Below the pieces are notes generated by a model. The model saw nothing but the letters and a program-made list of their open reading frames with translations, did no database searches and had not been told where the DNA came from. The position numbers were made by a program, and so were the translations under genes. Below, in pieces: positions 36,224 to 47,562 of a DNA stretch of 64,000 bases. The stretch is from Hawksworthiomyces lignivorus (taxonomy: Eukaryota; Ascomycota; Sordariomycetes; Ophiostomatales; Ophiostomataceae), in assembly GCA_002917075.1 (NCBI GenBank), contig NTMA01000028.1, positions 248,001-312,000 of the forward strand, in the 5' to 3' direction. Within the stretch, counting starts at the first letter, position 1. Each line of letters starts with the position of its first letter.

Positions 36224-39200
36224 ATGAACGTGGCAGCTCCTACTTACGCTCCTCCGCCTCCTCCTACATCTCTACCTGCCACTTCTCTGTCTGAGTTTCC
36301 AGAAAGGCCGCCGACGATACCAAAACAACCAGAGGCACAAGTTTTTTACTCCTTCGACAAGCGGCTTGACGGTGCCGCACCAGTATCATCGCTTTCTTCT
36401 AACGACGGGGAGTCGTTCGCTCCTCCACCGCACCCGCCTACTCCCACGCCACCTCCTAGCTACCACGACACCGCACCCGCAGCTACTATTAAACTCCCCC
36501 CACCTAGCACTTCGGCGTACCTTGCCCGGCCGGTACCAAACGAAAGTGCTTCTCCTCCTCTGCTACCGCCCCAAATCCCGCCTCAGGTCGGTTCGGCAAC
36601 TGTGGTTCCTCCAGCCACCATTCCCGAGGAGCCAAGGACGATGATGTCACTTTCACCACCGCTGCCTCCGCAGTTTGTCGACGGGCAACAGGCACCGCCA
36701 GCAGACCTGGCGGTCAGGGGCCGACCTCGCAACAATTATTCGGAGCAGCTGGACCCAGCCTGGGGAGGTGTTGCCTCCGTACCCCTTCGCCTCCACAAGT
36801 CACCCACGCGGGGGATCTCGCCTTCAGGCAACGAGCAGTCTCGTGGGCGAAGCACTCTGATCCGTCCGCCGCCAGCCGATGCTTCACAGCAGTTTCAACC
36901 ACAACCCCCTCAGCTTTCCTATACCCAGCCCCAGTTTGGTTACGTCGCCTCCATATCGGCGGGCCACAGCTCCCGATCCCACTCCTCGCACTCCAGCGAG
37001 GGCGGCAATGAGCACGCCTTCGTTGAAGCACCGGGGGCTCAGCGGAGACGGAGCTGGCTTCCAGGTAGCGGCACCGGTCGGGGCAACCGGCTGCGGTCGA
37101 AATCACACCAGCCGTACGCGGGATCTCACTCGACAGCATGGGTACTGTCTCCTGATTCCCACGCCGACTACAATGTGGACTACTTGATAAATGGCGAGAA
37201 GGTAACGTTCATGAGAAATCACATCTCTTGCTTCTATTGTGTGTCCCTGCTGAGCTAACGTAATTCATCTCCACCCGCAGGTCCCAGAGCTGTGGGATGA
37301 CAACGGTACCCTTTACGTCTACCTCTCACCACCTGAGAGTGGTAAGGGCCCGTCGTTCAAAGTTCGTCCGTCTATCATCGAGCAATCGCGGGTGCTTAGC
37401 CGCTCGGTGCGGAGCCAAGCGTCTTCGCCAACCAGCACACGATCCCGCGCACGCAGCTTCGGCGGCCGGGACTCGCTCATGGCCGCTGATGCGCAGCGCG
37501 TCTCTTCACCGCCAATATCGCCGCCGCTCTTTTCCGGCAGCGAGTCGCATCTTCATCTGCCCGTAAACAAAAGCGGCGGCACGGCCGATCTGGAACAGCT
37601 GATCGCCTTCAGAAATCTGTTTGCTTTGCTGACCGGCCAACGCCTGGTCGCCACACGCAATTTCCCGACTGCTTTCGCCGCTCTGTCCCAGATAGCTAGT
37701 CTGCTCCGCGAATTTGAGTTCGAGTCTGCATCTGCAGGAAGCGGCTCGTTTGGGGAGGCAGCTGATCTCAGCATCGGCTTCTACATCGAGCAGAACAGCG
37801 TGGCGGATGTGCGCTTCAGCCGCGAGAAGACGCTCGAGGCGCTCGTTCTTGGCGAGCAGCTGCGCTTTTGGCCGCTCTACAACGAAGCCTTCTGCCATGC
37901 CGTAGGCAAGTATCCGGCCCTGCGTGACCTCAAGGTCGGACAGCTCTGGGACCAGGTCTCGGCGAACTCGCGGCAGCGCCTCGAGCGTGCTCATCTGGAT
38001 CTGCTCACGCGGCAGCACAGCGTCAACACCCGCCTCGAGCAGTTTGACTTTCCCAGCCTCTTCGCCGGCGTAGCCAACTCGACGTCGAATCCCGACTACC
38101 GCCAAATCCGCTTCAAGAACTGGCGCGCGTCGTTTGCAGAACTGCGGTCCTTTGTGCTCAAGTACTACAAGACGCAGTTTGGCAGCTGGCCGCCCAAGGC
38201 CAGCAGCCGCCGCAACCCCTTTTCTGAGAGCGGCCTGAACCGGCTTGTGCTCAAGACGCTTTACGCCGATCTCTGCTCCGTCTACGATTTGCTTGTCGAC
38301 CGCCATTCCATCACAACCCGCGTCGGAAAGGACAATGTCATTCCCGGAGTCCCACCTCGCAGCTCAACCTCGGCTTCGGCCTCTGTCTCCGGCTCCGGCG
38401 ATGCATCCGCATCTGGCACCTTTGCCGACGTAAATCGGATGGCTCTGCGGCAGGTCCTCGGCGAGTTTGACCAGTCCTCGCCGCCTGTTCTGCCGCCCAT
38501 CCCCTTTGACGCCCCGAAGCTTCCCACCATGTCTACCCTCCGCGAGTCCTACCCAGACATGGCGCCAAAGGACCAGGCTCGATTTGAGAAGAGCGTGCAG
38601 CCTCACGAGCTGCAGCTGATCCTGCTCAAGTCGCACAATGCGGACGCAGAACGCCGCCAAGAATCGCCTTTCTTGGCAGCCTTTGAAGCCTTTGAGCAGC
38701 GCGAGGCCAGAAGAGGCAAATCAGAAGCCGAGCTGATCGAAATGCGCATTGGCCACTGGCTATTCCTCTATGTTGTGCTGCAGTCCATGCCGATGCTCGT
38801 GATCGACGCACCGGGATTGCGATACACAGAGGGCGTCGAGTATTTCCTGTGCGAGCCGCCACAGGGGCGCCCGCCGTGGGTCGAAGACGCTGGCGAGGTG
38901 CGCAAAGCATGGTTCCAGACAGCAGGCGGAGCAGGCCCGCTGGTCGAGTTGTCCGCTGATGTGCTGCTGTATTCGGTGGAGGCGACATATCATCGCTCGC
39001 ACTGTTGGTTGGCGGCTAAGATATGGGACGCAGAAGCAGCAAGAGACTCAATGTCTTCCATGGGGGTCACGCCGAATGACCTGGTCATTGTGCAGGGTTC
39101 AGAAGGGGTTGCTGCTGCGGCTGAAGCTGGTATACCTTTCCCCATCCAGTCCATGACCGCGCCTGACCTGTCTACGGGTGCTACTCTGCGCATCTCTTCT

Positions 39201-39767
39201 TCGACGAACTCTCTCGCCAATATGCCCTCGTCTATGTCAGACGCCGTGGCGGCTAGCGCATCCTCCTTATCGTCGTACTGGGCACAACCAAATATGGGCA
39301 ACGAACACGTAGAAAACGACGCATCGCTTAGATCTGTGTCACCTGCGAGAGCCGCACAAAACCAGGGCCAGTATTCGCCGCCGCTACAGTCGTCGCTGAA
39401 CCTGCCCCCGGAATGGAAGCGCGACAACTATGACGAGCAGCAGCAGCGAGCACACCTGCGGCATGCCAGCATCGGCTGGGCGTTGGAGCCGGTGGATCTG
39501 AACAATGGCGGCCCAATGCAATCATATCTCCAACACGGCAGCGACGGCAATGCGATCGACACGCGCCGGATTGCTTCCGCCGGAAACTTGCGAGCCATGG
39601 TTGGGGCCAGCGACAATACGACCTATAGCCAGACGCCCCGTGCTGCTTCAGGAGGTAGCCGAGACGTCTTCAATTCGGAGAGCACCTTTGACTCCATCCT
39701 AGGCAGCATGGATAACGATCACGCCAAAAAGTCCAAGAAGCGGAATTCATTCCTACCCTTTATATAA
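36224..39767 (+). CDS. Conserved fungal protein of unknown function (DUF8004-like)
   Basis: Exons are 36224-37201 and 37281-39767, giving 1,154 residues. The intron has a GTAACG donor and a CCGCAG acceptor. Residues 1 to about 310 are Pro/Ser-rich and disordered. Across the splice junction lies a distinctive motif (DYLINGEKVPELWDDNGTL, then YVYLSPPESGKGPSFKVRP). Residues about 400-880 look globular and mainly helical (DLEQLIAFRNLFALLTGQRL, LRFWPLYNEAFCHAVGKYP, LLVDRHSITTRVGKDNVIPG, LVIDAPGLRYTEGVEYFLCE). The tail is again low complexity and ends KKSKKRNSFLPF(I). I recognise the pattern as that of large uncharacterised filamentous-fungal proteins, with DUF8004 the name I associate with it from memory; no function is known to me. 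An alternative start is possible: a 13-nt exon at 35744-35756 would splice in frame to 36237. Confidence 0.82.
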
Positions 39768-40243
39768 TCTGCTTGTGCTTTCTTCTGCCAACCTTATATA
39801 CCAGTTGCTTCTCTCCCATACTTTGTCTTCATACCACCCTACAACGACTGAATGAATCGTACGACAATGTCTTAAGACCAAAAGCACAGCTCTGTTGCAT
39901 GCAGTTTAGAGGAGCATCAGTTATGTTCGTTTTGCGTTTTTGCGTTTGATTTTCCATTTTGAAGATTCCTATAGAGCCAGTGAGATTATTTGTATATATA
40001 TGTAGCTAGCATATTTCATAATAGTCAAAAGTAATGGATTTTGCTTGGCACTTACAACTACATCATAAGAAAACGACAGCCATAGACCGTAAAGTTTAAT
40101 GTGCAAGTCAAGTTCTCTCTCTCTCATATAATTTTCAAACGCAAGGAACGAGGGCCATTAAAGCTGTAGTAACAATGTTTTCTCTAATTCTTGGAACAGA
40201 AAGCTCAAGATTCCCTCTGGCATTTTAAAATAAGCCCGAAACT
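39768..40243. other. Convergent 3' flanks
   Basis: About 480 bp of AT-rich sequence lie between two convergent genes and should hold both 3' UTRs. No gene is seen. Confidence 0.6.
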
Positions 40244-42453
40244 TCAAAATAATTTAAAATGGCTTTCAACCTCCCCCCACTGGGGAAGTTCTTCATTGCT
40301 GAATAGAACCTGTACGCATGCGCTAACCAACGTAATGCTCAAGCCATACACTTCTTCAGGCTTCACTTCTCTTCCATCCATAGTGGTAATGCTATAATGC
40401 AGTCTTTGACGAAGGTACGGCTCTGCCTCGGCTGGATCCAAGCTTGCTAGCAATCCGCCATTTACCTTCTCAGCCAGGATTGATGTTAGAGGAATCGTAC
40501 CTGACATATGGCCGCCATCCATACGCATGCTTGTCATCGAACCGGCTGATGATGCAAATACGCCAACTGTCCCCACAAGGTTCGGTGCAAGTGCCCATGT
40601 GCTCGGATCTAGGGGCGGATCTCCCAAAATTATGTGAATTAAGAAAGATCCGCCAAGTGCTTGCTTCTCGACGTGAATATTGACCAGCCATTCACGGTAC
40701 TGATTGTTAGTGACTATTGACACATGAGGCTCTGCCGGTTCTCTAATACTCCAGGAACTGACTGAAGACCTGCTCAAATTGGTCCGGGTTGCCAGACGCC
40801 ACTTATTCCAGCCCCCATGCAGGTCCCCGATCTCTCGATTTGATTCTGTGGCGTCTCCCCTTCCCCCAATGATATTGAGCGTGGCTGGGCTATGCGAGCC
40901 GTAGAGTCGATTGATGAGTGATTTTACCTGTGCCTGTATTGTGGCATTTGCCACCATCAAGCTTGATGGAGGAAACTCTGACATATCATCGTAGGTGTAT
41001 CCAAAAACCCCCATATCCCTGACATCGTCTGGGGTCCAAAATATGCCGCCATTAGTTTTGTAAAATGGCGTCAAGGGTGTTTGCGAATCTTGGATCTGCC
41101 CTACAGACACTGTGAAGCTGTTGGAAGTAGCTGGCATTGACTGGACCCAGGAATCGGGGTTCAGAATTTGCCACAGGGCAAATATGCGATCAATCATGCA
41201 ATGGTGAAGAAAGAATATGGGATCAAATGCAGAAAATGGTATCCATGCCATATGTCCTTGGAGTCCAGAGAGTATATGAATTGTATCATGAAGTGATTCC
41301 AACGAATCATATTGTCCATTTGAGGAAGTAGGGATCCATGCTTCGTTTCCGAATGTACTGAAGTTTCGGTAGTTAGAGAACAGGTTGTAAAGGCGTTGCT
41401 GAATGGATTGGAAATTCTGGTCGAGAGCCATGGATACCTGAGTGTTGTTAGAATCCGCTGACGCGTCTTGCGACGTTGGCGCTCGAACTGTTGTAGGCCA
41501 TAAGTCATACTACAACCAAAGTATCAGAAGTATAATTCAGTACATGCATTGCTTCTAGAGTGCAAGATGAGGTTATATAAAATGGCCACGATGCTCACAG
41601 GGGGCTCAAGAAACATAGAGGCATTCAACGGCTTGAACATGTAGGTGTACAGTGGATTGCCGATGACCTGCACTCCGTTTGGACCGGAAACATTTATAAA
41701 AGGACTGCCGCCAACGCTTCCTGGTAGAATGCTTTCTCCAGCTGGTGGCTGAGCAGCCCAGTCCATATACGGGATGCGGAATCTGGCTGCCGCAGCAAGG
41801 TATCGTTTCCGGATTACACCGTCAGGGTAGAGTGAGGCAATGAACTGGATCAGCGAGTACAGAACTTGCTATTCATTTAGTTAGGATTTCAGCCTACGTT
41901 GAGAACTTTGCATTGATCGTTAATTCACCTCATAAACAGCAAGATAGGGGCGATGCCACGTCAGGAAGAGCTCTGAGATGTGCGTGCAGTAACCCGTGTT
42001 TTCGTTCCCAGGTGTAGCTGCAACTCCATTCCACTCAGTCCACGGAACCCCGTGAATACCTAGATATAGCTAGCTATTAGTGCCGTTTAACGCATTGAGA
42101 AAATAGGTTGAAGAAAAATAGGACGAACCAGCAATTTGATAGTACGAAAGAAGCTGTGACTGGTCCGTATACTGCATCATGCTGAGACCAAGGATATATA
42201 ATGTCCACAATTCAGGATCTTCCTCTAACTGTCGAATCTCTTGCCGCACCGGTATTTGACTAGAGTCGTTGACAGCAACGCCAGTCACAACAAAGGGAGT
42301 AACATCACTATATGACCATATATTCCGACGTTCCAAAAATTGGTCCACATCGAATCCGTAATCATAAGGCTCAGCTTGCGAGACTGAGAGAAAGGGAGAG
42401 AGAAGTATGAATGAGATGGCAGTGAGTTTAACCACCGTGAGAGGCCACCCCAT
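40244..42453 (-). CDS. Secreted tyrosinase (type 3 copper oxidase)
   Basis: Four minus-strand exons, 42453-42129, 42059-41929, 41868-41599 and 41509-40244, give 663 residues. Donors are GTTCGT, GTGAAT and GTGAGC; acceptors end in TAG. A signal peptide ([21 protein letters not shown]) predicts secretion. The six copper ligands are visible. CuA: His in GIHGVPW, His in YCTHISELF (the Cys before it is the usual thioether partner) and His in TWHRPYL. CuB: the two His of [10 protein letters not shown] and the His of [15 protein letters not shown]-terminal domain (about 430-663) matches the cap region that keeps fungal tyrosinases latent. The enzyme oxidises phenols to quinones, for melanin or protein cross-linking. 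Two further in-frame ATGs lie upstream (42468, 42489); the chosen one has an ACCATGG context. The gene has lower GC than most neighbours. Confidence 0.93.
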
Positions 42454-43779
42454 GGTTTCAAATTGCATATGTCCCTGGCGGAAGAGCACGCAGCAGGGGA
42501 AAGTGTCCTGTTTCTGTTGGAAGAATTGATCTTTCTGTTCGATAAATGAAACAGCTTATTGAAGGAGATTCCAGGCCTAACAGAGTTTCATTATTGAGAA
42601 GCGGTAAATAGAGGCTCCAGTTTGGCAGATACTATGTTGTGAAGACAAGAAGGATGTTAACAATTATAGAGAATATCGATGGGATGAGAGTGATTGCTGC
42701 AGAACAAATGCAGCATCTGGTCGGGCAAAGGAGGCCGTGGCATAAAACAGAGCATTTAGTGCGATGTAGATACAATACTGCTTAGGGAAAGTGCAGACGA
42801 GATGAATAATTTGCTCCTCAAAACAGGAAAGAACAAGAGTGTCGATAAATATCAAAATGTGTCACAGGCTACCAAAACGGAAGGAGCATCCCGGATACAG
42901 AAAAATGGTACCTGGCCCAGAAAGAAGCTAAGATGACAGGCAATAAGATCGATATTATTTACCTGAATCGGCTGGCACAAAATATATATTTTCTTTTTTT
43001 TTCTTCCAGAAGGACTACATTGCAGCAACGGGTTTATTCAGGCAAGCCTCGTTCCTGGACGGAGACCTGCAGGGCCTTGCAAAGGATATGCACGCAGGCG
43101 TAATCCAAACCAGGTTCTTGCATTTTTACACAAACGAAGGCTAATAATCTTAGTGAAACCTCATTGCTCTGCTGAATGTCTGCTGTTAAAGAGAAACTTA
43201 GGACGTACAGAACATATGGACGTCGATCGACAGATGTAAGTTTGGTACTGGTGGCGCTCCTCCATGTTCCCATATCGGCCCGTTAAAGCTCAGCAAACGC
43301 TACATATTTGCAGTATATACATGTAGCGAGGTGGACAAAAGACGGGCTTGACAGGTCATGATGGACTATATATATTAAAAATCTATGTTGTACACATTAG
43401 ACAGTGCTTCGTATCAATTTTGTTGTAACACTCATCTGAGAGTAGTTTACTTTGTGTTGGTGCCCTGCTGACGAGGCATCTGCAATGTGAGTGAAAGTGA
43501 GAAACTAGTCTGACAAACTGAGTTGCAGATTAGAGAGAAATGAAAAAGACAATATTACAAGACTACGAATAAAAGGGAAGAGAGTTTCATAGAGCGATTG
43601 AAAATTGATAGTCTTGTGCGTTGTCTAAAAAATATAGAGAAGGAAAATTGATAAACTCCAAAAGATAAAGTGACAACCTTTTTTACTTCCATGTAATCCT
43701 CTAGTAACATCTGGCGTCGCCTTCTATCTGCATTCGAAGTCTCTTTTGTACAAATAACTTAGACATGGGCTCAACTGCG
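42454..43779. other. AT-rich region upstream of the tyrosinase gene
   Basis: This holds the tyrosinase promoter and the 3' flank of RPA135. It is AT-rich with only short open frames. No gene or clear regulatory site is supported. Confidence 0.55.
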
Positions 43780-46700
43780 CTACTGACTCTGCGCGCCGTC
43801 CCAGGCGATAAGACGCATTTTACCTCGCCGCGGGGCATCGGCAGGGTCGACACGATACTTGAGCTTCACTCCCATGGCCGCAAGCTCAACATCCAGGAAT
43901 TTGAGTGCACCGGGGACCACGACTTGTGTAGTGTCAGCGCCGCCAACCCACTGGGTGCCATGGCCATCTTCCCAAATCTCCTCGCTAGCCAACCGGTTGA
44001 TCAAGTCCAAGCTGGCTTTGTTAGGCTTGCCGTTGCTGTGTGTCCCGCTATTCTTTGCGGCGAGGTCTTCGAGGTCTTCGACCCGCGTAGCACATCTACG
44101 ACAACGCACTGCGCTGATAGCTTTACGCTTTCCGATGAAAGGTGAAACCGTTGGTTGCACGGATAAGAATGAGCCGCACGTCCGGCAAATCCATGTTTTT
44201 GAGTAGTCCGAGCAGTTCAGAAGGCGGTCTTGCAGCAAGAATGCTGTGCCGTGTGCCAACAGCGCATCACGCTCCATCTCGCCTACACGGATACCACCAC
44301 CACGCTTTCGGCCCTTGATCGGCTGTCCTGTCGTCGGCACTACAGGGCCCGTTGTGCGCACCTGGTACTTGTCGTTCACCATGTGACGTAGGCGCTGATA
44401 GTAGACAACACCAACGTAGATATCTGCCGCCAGTTCCTCGCCGGTAATTCCAGAATACATGGGTTCATTGCCATGGTAGTTGAAGCCTGCCTTCAATAGC
44501 TGATGGCCGAAGTAGTCGGCTGCCGTGTTGTCTTCATCGAACTGGAAAGGTGTCGAATCTTGAGCGAGGCCGTGCAGAGCACCCGCCTTACCAGCGAGAG
44601 ACTCAATAAACATGCCAATGGTCATTCGCGACGGGAAGGCATGTGGATTGATGATGACGTCAGGTTGAATGCCAGACTCCGAAAAAGGCATATCAATCGA
44701 GGGCCACTTCTGCGACAGCACACCTTTTTGACCGTGTCGTGATGAGAACTTGTCGCCAATAACGGGTGTTCTAGGGACTCGCAGTTTGACTGAAATGGTC
44801 TGCACCGGCTCGATACCATTTTCGTTGCCAATGATTCGCACTTCCTCGACATATGCTTCTTCGCTGTCCTTGTACTTCTCAAAGTGTGTCTGCCCATCTC
44901 GGTTGACCAGTGCTCCGCTATAATCCGCCGACACTGTGTGCCACGCGCAGAGGACATCCCCTTCCTTGACCCTCATGCCAACATATGGCAAACCATCTTC
45001 ATCTAGGTTCTCTCTCACCTTCCCGCTGATGAATGAATCAGGGGCAAAGCCGAACAATTTCGTTACATGCTTAGCAGTGCGAGTGCGAGTGTCCTCTTTA
45101 AGGCTAATCTTCTTGGTTTTATAGATCGAACCATAACCGAAGCCCCGCTCAAGGGCCGACTTGTTGATGATCATGGCGTCGTCCATGTCGTATCCCGTAT
45201 ACGAAATAACAGCAACAACGGCGTTGGCGCCATTAGGGAAGTTGTCAAAGCCATATGCGTTGTGCAGCGGGGCTCGCACCACAGGTGTCTGGCCGGTCTG
45301 CAAACGATACATCTTGTTGTCTGTCCGGTAGCGAAGAGCCGTGCCGGGAGTACCCATTGTTTGCTTACCCATCTGGCATTGATACATATTCCGCGGAGAC
45401 TGGTTGAAATCGGAAAATGGTGTCATGTTGGCCAGGATGGAGAGAATGTTGGTAGGATCGAACTCGACATGTGTAGACTGACCAGAGATGATCTCGGGTT
45501 CCGTGACGGCAATGGACATGTACGCCTGTTCGTGCGGCCCAACAAAGTCTCTCTTTTCCAATGGGAGATACTTGACAGGCCGAACCATGCGGGATGGCGA
45601 GGAAACCATGTACACACCGGGATAGGATCCGCCATTTGACTGCGGGACATAGCCTATTTCAAGCTCCGCCGGGATATTGTGCGATCCCTCTACTTTCCAG
45701 TGACGAAACGTATCTGCTAGCCGTTTGGCCTCTTTAGGTGAGCACCAGCCGACGATTTTGCCATCTAGCATTACAACGACGCTTTCATCTGTGGCAGCGG
45801 ACGATGTTTCGACGACACCGAGCTCAGCCGCTAAGCCATAAATCGCAGAAGCATCGACAGGCTTGGTCATGATTATGCACTTGTGAGCTAAGTGGTTCAA
45901 AAGACCGCAAGGCGAACCATCTGGCGTGTGAACAGGGCAAAGGAAGCCCCAGGACTCAGGAAGCAGCTTGCGAACGGTGGTAGTCTTGAGCTGGGCAAAG
46001 AAACTACCACGGTGGACCATGCGGAAATGACTGATGAAACGCAAGAAGTTAAGCTTTTCAGCAACGACAGTGAAGCCAGAAGTTTGTTGCAGATCGAGAC
46101 CAGACGGACTCTGAAGGTTACCAGTAGATAAAAAGTATTCGAGAGAATTGCCAAGGTTCTCATTAGCGCGGCGAAAGATGTTAGCAGGGAAATCTCTAGC
46201 AAAGCCCTGCGACATAAGGTTGTTTCCCGGTGTTCGTCTCCAATAGAATCGCAGAGCCTCACGAAGACTGGTAGACAGAAATTCGTCGAGCTTTTCTTTG
46301 AGAATCTGGCCGTAGAGAAAACCACCGAGAAGAATTTCCTGGTTCTGGACAGCGTCTGGATTGTCGACAGCACAGTCGCCAGCCACAAGCGCATACAGCT
46401 TGCGAATCATAAAGACTAGTGTCCGGAATTTATCGATATCCTGTCTTTCTGTAACATCGACATTTCCCAAATGCACCAGCACTATCCTTCGCAAGAATTC
46501 GGTGCCAACATCGTAATTTGACATTGTGCTGGGCACACCAAGCACAACTCTGAATTTCTCGCCAAGGTAGGCACGTGTTGCAGATTTCGTGTAGAGGTTG
46601 TAGTATTCGTAGCTTCGTAGGAGGAGTTCTACGCGGTCTGTGAGGAATGTGTTTTCTAAGCCCTTGGAGCCGGGCGGCCCAACAAGGGTCTCAAAAATCT

Positions 46701-47562
46701 CGCGGTCGTTTGTCTCAATAAGCGCCTTCAGAACCATCATAACTGGAACAAGATATTCGTTTTTCCGCCAGGAGAAGCGGAAGGTGATGTTGCCGTCTTT
46801 CAAATAGTGCAGCACGTTTGTCTGAGAGGTCTCGTCTGGCCGTACAGATCGCATGATAATTCCGTATGGCGTATAGGAAGCACCCCGGTTTTGGAAACTA
46901 GGGCGGTTGATGGCGAGAGGGAAGTTCCTGCGGTTCACTTGCAGGAGACGGATAATTTTTTCTATGCCGTTAACAATGAAGTAACCCCCCAACTCTTCGG
47001 ACTCCTCTTTCCGCTCAACAAGTGCAGCAGGAGATAGGCCTTCAAGATGACAACGGTTAGATTTGATCATGATAGGCACCTGACCAAATTCTCGAACAAT
47101 TTCTTGTGGTTCGCCATTGTTTATGCGGTATTCGAGAGTCGCTGTAAGCTTTCCGCGGTAACTGACGTGGCGCTCGCGGCATTCGGCTGGGTAGATTTCG
47201 CGGTTCTTAGCAAACTTGTTACTAGGAGGAACGTAGCACTTTTGTAATGCGACATCTTTGAAGCGAATAGATAGTCGGTTGCGTTCCTCAGGAAGCATGC
47301 TGTCATCGCCATCCATAAAGACTTTCGTCCCAATATCGGCAATGGCATGGGCGAGTAGGCCCGGCCTCACCGGTCCACCGTGACTATCATCTGAGAAGAT
47401 GGCGTTGAAAGACTCAATATGGGGGTTTACAGCAAGCTGGAGCAAAGGATACGGGGAGTGGTCGGTTGGTGGATTGCGGAAAAGCTTTTCACGTCGGACG
47501 GTGTAGTACTCATGGTCCCAGGACGTATTTGTGGGCGACTGTTTTCGTCTTGTTGTCGACAT
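43780..47562 (-). CDS. RPA135: RNA polymerase I second-largest subunit
   Basis: A single intronless frame encodes 1,260 residues, close to the 1,203 of yeast Rpa135. It has the Rpb2-family blocks in order: the protrusion and lobe regions, the fork region (FISHFRMVHRGSFFAQLKTT, WGFLCPVHTPDGSPCGLLNH), the hybrid-binding core (YTGYDMDDAMIINKSALERG, GDKFSSRHGQKGVLSQKWPS), and a C-terminal zinc site with Cys1126/Cys1129 (WICRTCG) and Cys1154/Cys1157 (RCRRC). The segment MIRKLYALVAGDCAVDNPDA and the short clamp tail ending ELAAMGVKLKYRVDP fit Pol I rather than Pol II or III. The enzyme makes the 35S rRNA precursor in the nucleolus. Start chosen at MSTTRRKQ; an in-frame ATG 14 codons upstream (47604) is possible. 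Codon use is less GC-biased than in the genes at 28-32 kb. Confidence 0.96.
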   Translation of the reverse strand: MSTTRRKQSPTNTSWDHEYYTVRREKLFRNPPTDHSPYPLLQLAVNPHIESFNAIFSDDSHGGPVRPGLLAHAIADIGTKVFMDGDDSMLPEERNRLSIRFKDVALQKCYVPPSNKFAKNREIYPAECRERHVSYRGKLTATLEYRINNGEPQEIVREFGQVPIMIKSNRCHLEGLSPAALVERKEESEELGGYFIVNGIEKIIRLLQVNRRNFPLAINRPSFQNRGASYTPYGIIMRSVRPDETSQTNVLHYLKDGNITFRFSWRKNEYLVPVMMVLKALIETNDREIFETLVGPPGSKGLENTFLTDRVELLLRSYEYYNLYTKSATRAYLGEKFRVVLGVPSTMSNYDVGTEFLRRIVLVHLGNVDVTERQDIDKFRTLVFMIRKLYALVAGDCAVDNPDAVQNQEILLGGFLYGQILKEKLDEFLSTSLREALRFYWRRTPGNNLMSQGFARDFPANIFRRANENLGNSLEYFLSTGNLQSPSGLDLQQTSGFTVVAEKLNFLRFISHFRMVHRGSFFAQLKTTTVRKLLPESWGFLCPVHTPDGSPCGLLNHLAHKCIIMTKPVDASAIYGLAAELGVVETSSAATDESVVVMLDGKIVGWCSPKEAKRLADTFRHWKVEGSHNIPAELEIGYVPQSNGGSYPGVYMVSSPSRMVRPVKYLPLEKRDFVGPHEQAYMSIAVTEPEIISGQSTHVEFDPTNILSILANMTPFSDFNQSPRNMYQCQMGKQTMGTPGTALRYRTDNKMYRLQTGQTPVVRAPLHNAYGFDNFPNGANAVVAVISYTGYDMDDAMIINKSALERGFGYGSIYKTKKISLKEDTRTRTAKHVTKLFGFAPDSFISGKVRENLDEDGLPYVGMRVKEGDVLCAWHTVSADYSGALVNRDGQTHFEKYKDSEEAYVEEVRIIGNENGIEPVQTISVKLRVPRTPVIGDKFSSRHGQKGVLSQKWPSIDMPFSESGIQPDVIINPHAFPSRMTIGMFIESLAGKAGALHGLAQDSTPFQFDEDNTAADYFGHQLLKAGFNYHGNEPMYSGITGEELAADIYVGVVYYQRLRHMVNDKYQVRTTGPVVPTTGQPIKGRKRGGGIRVGEMERDALLAHGTAFLLQDRLLNCSDYSKTWICRTCGSFLSVQPTVSPFIGKRKAISAVRCRRCATRVEDLEDLAAKNSGTHSNGKPNKASLDLINRLASEEIWEDGHGTQWVGGADTTQVVVPGALKFLDVELAAMGVKLKYRVDPADAPRRGKMRLIAWDGAQSQ

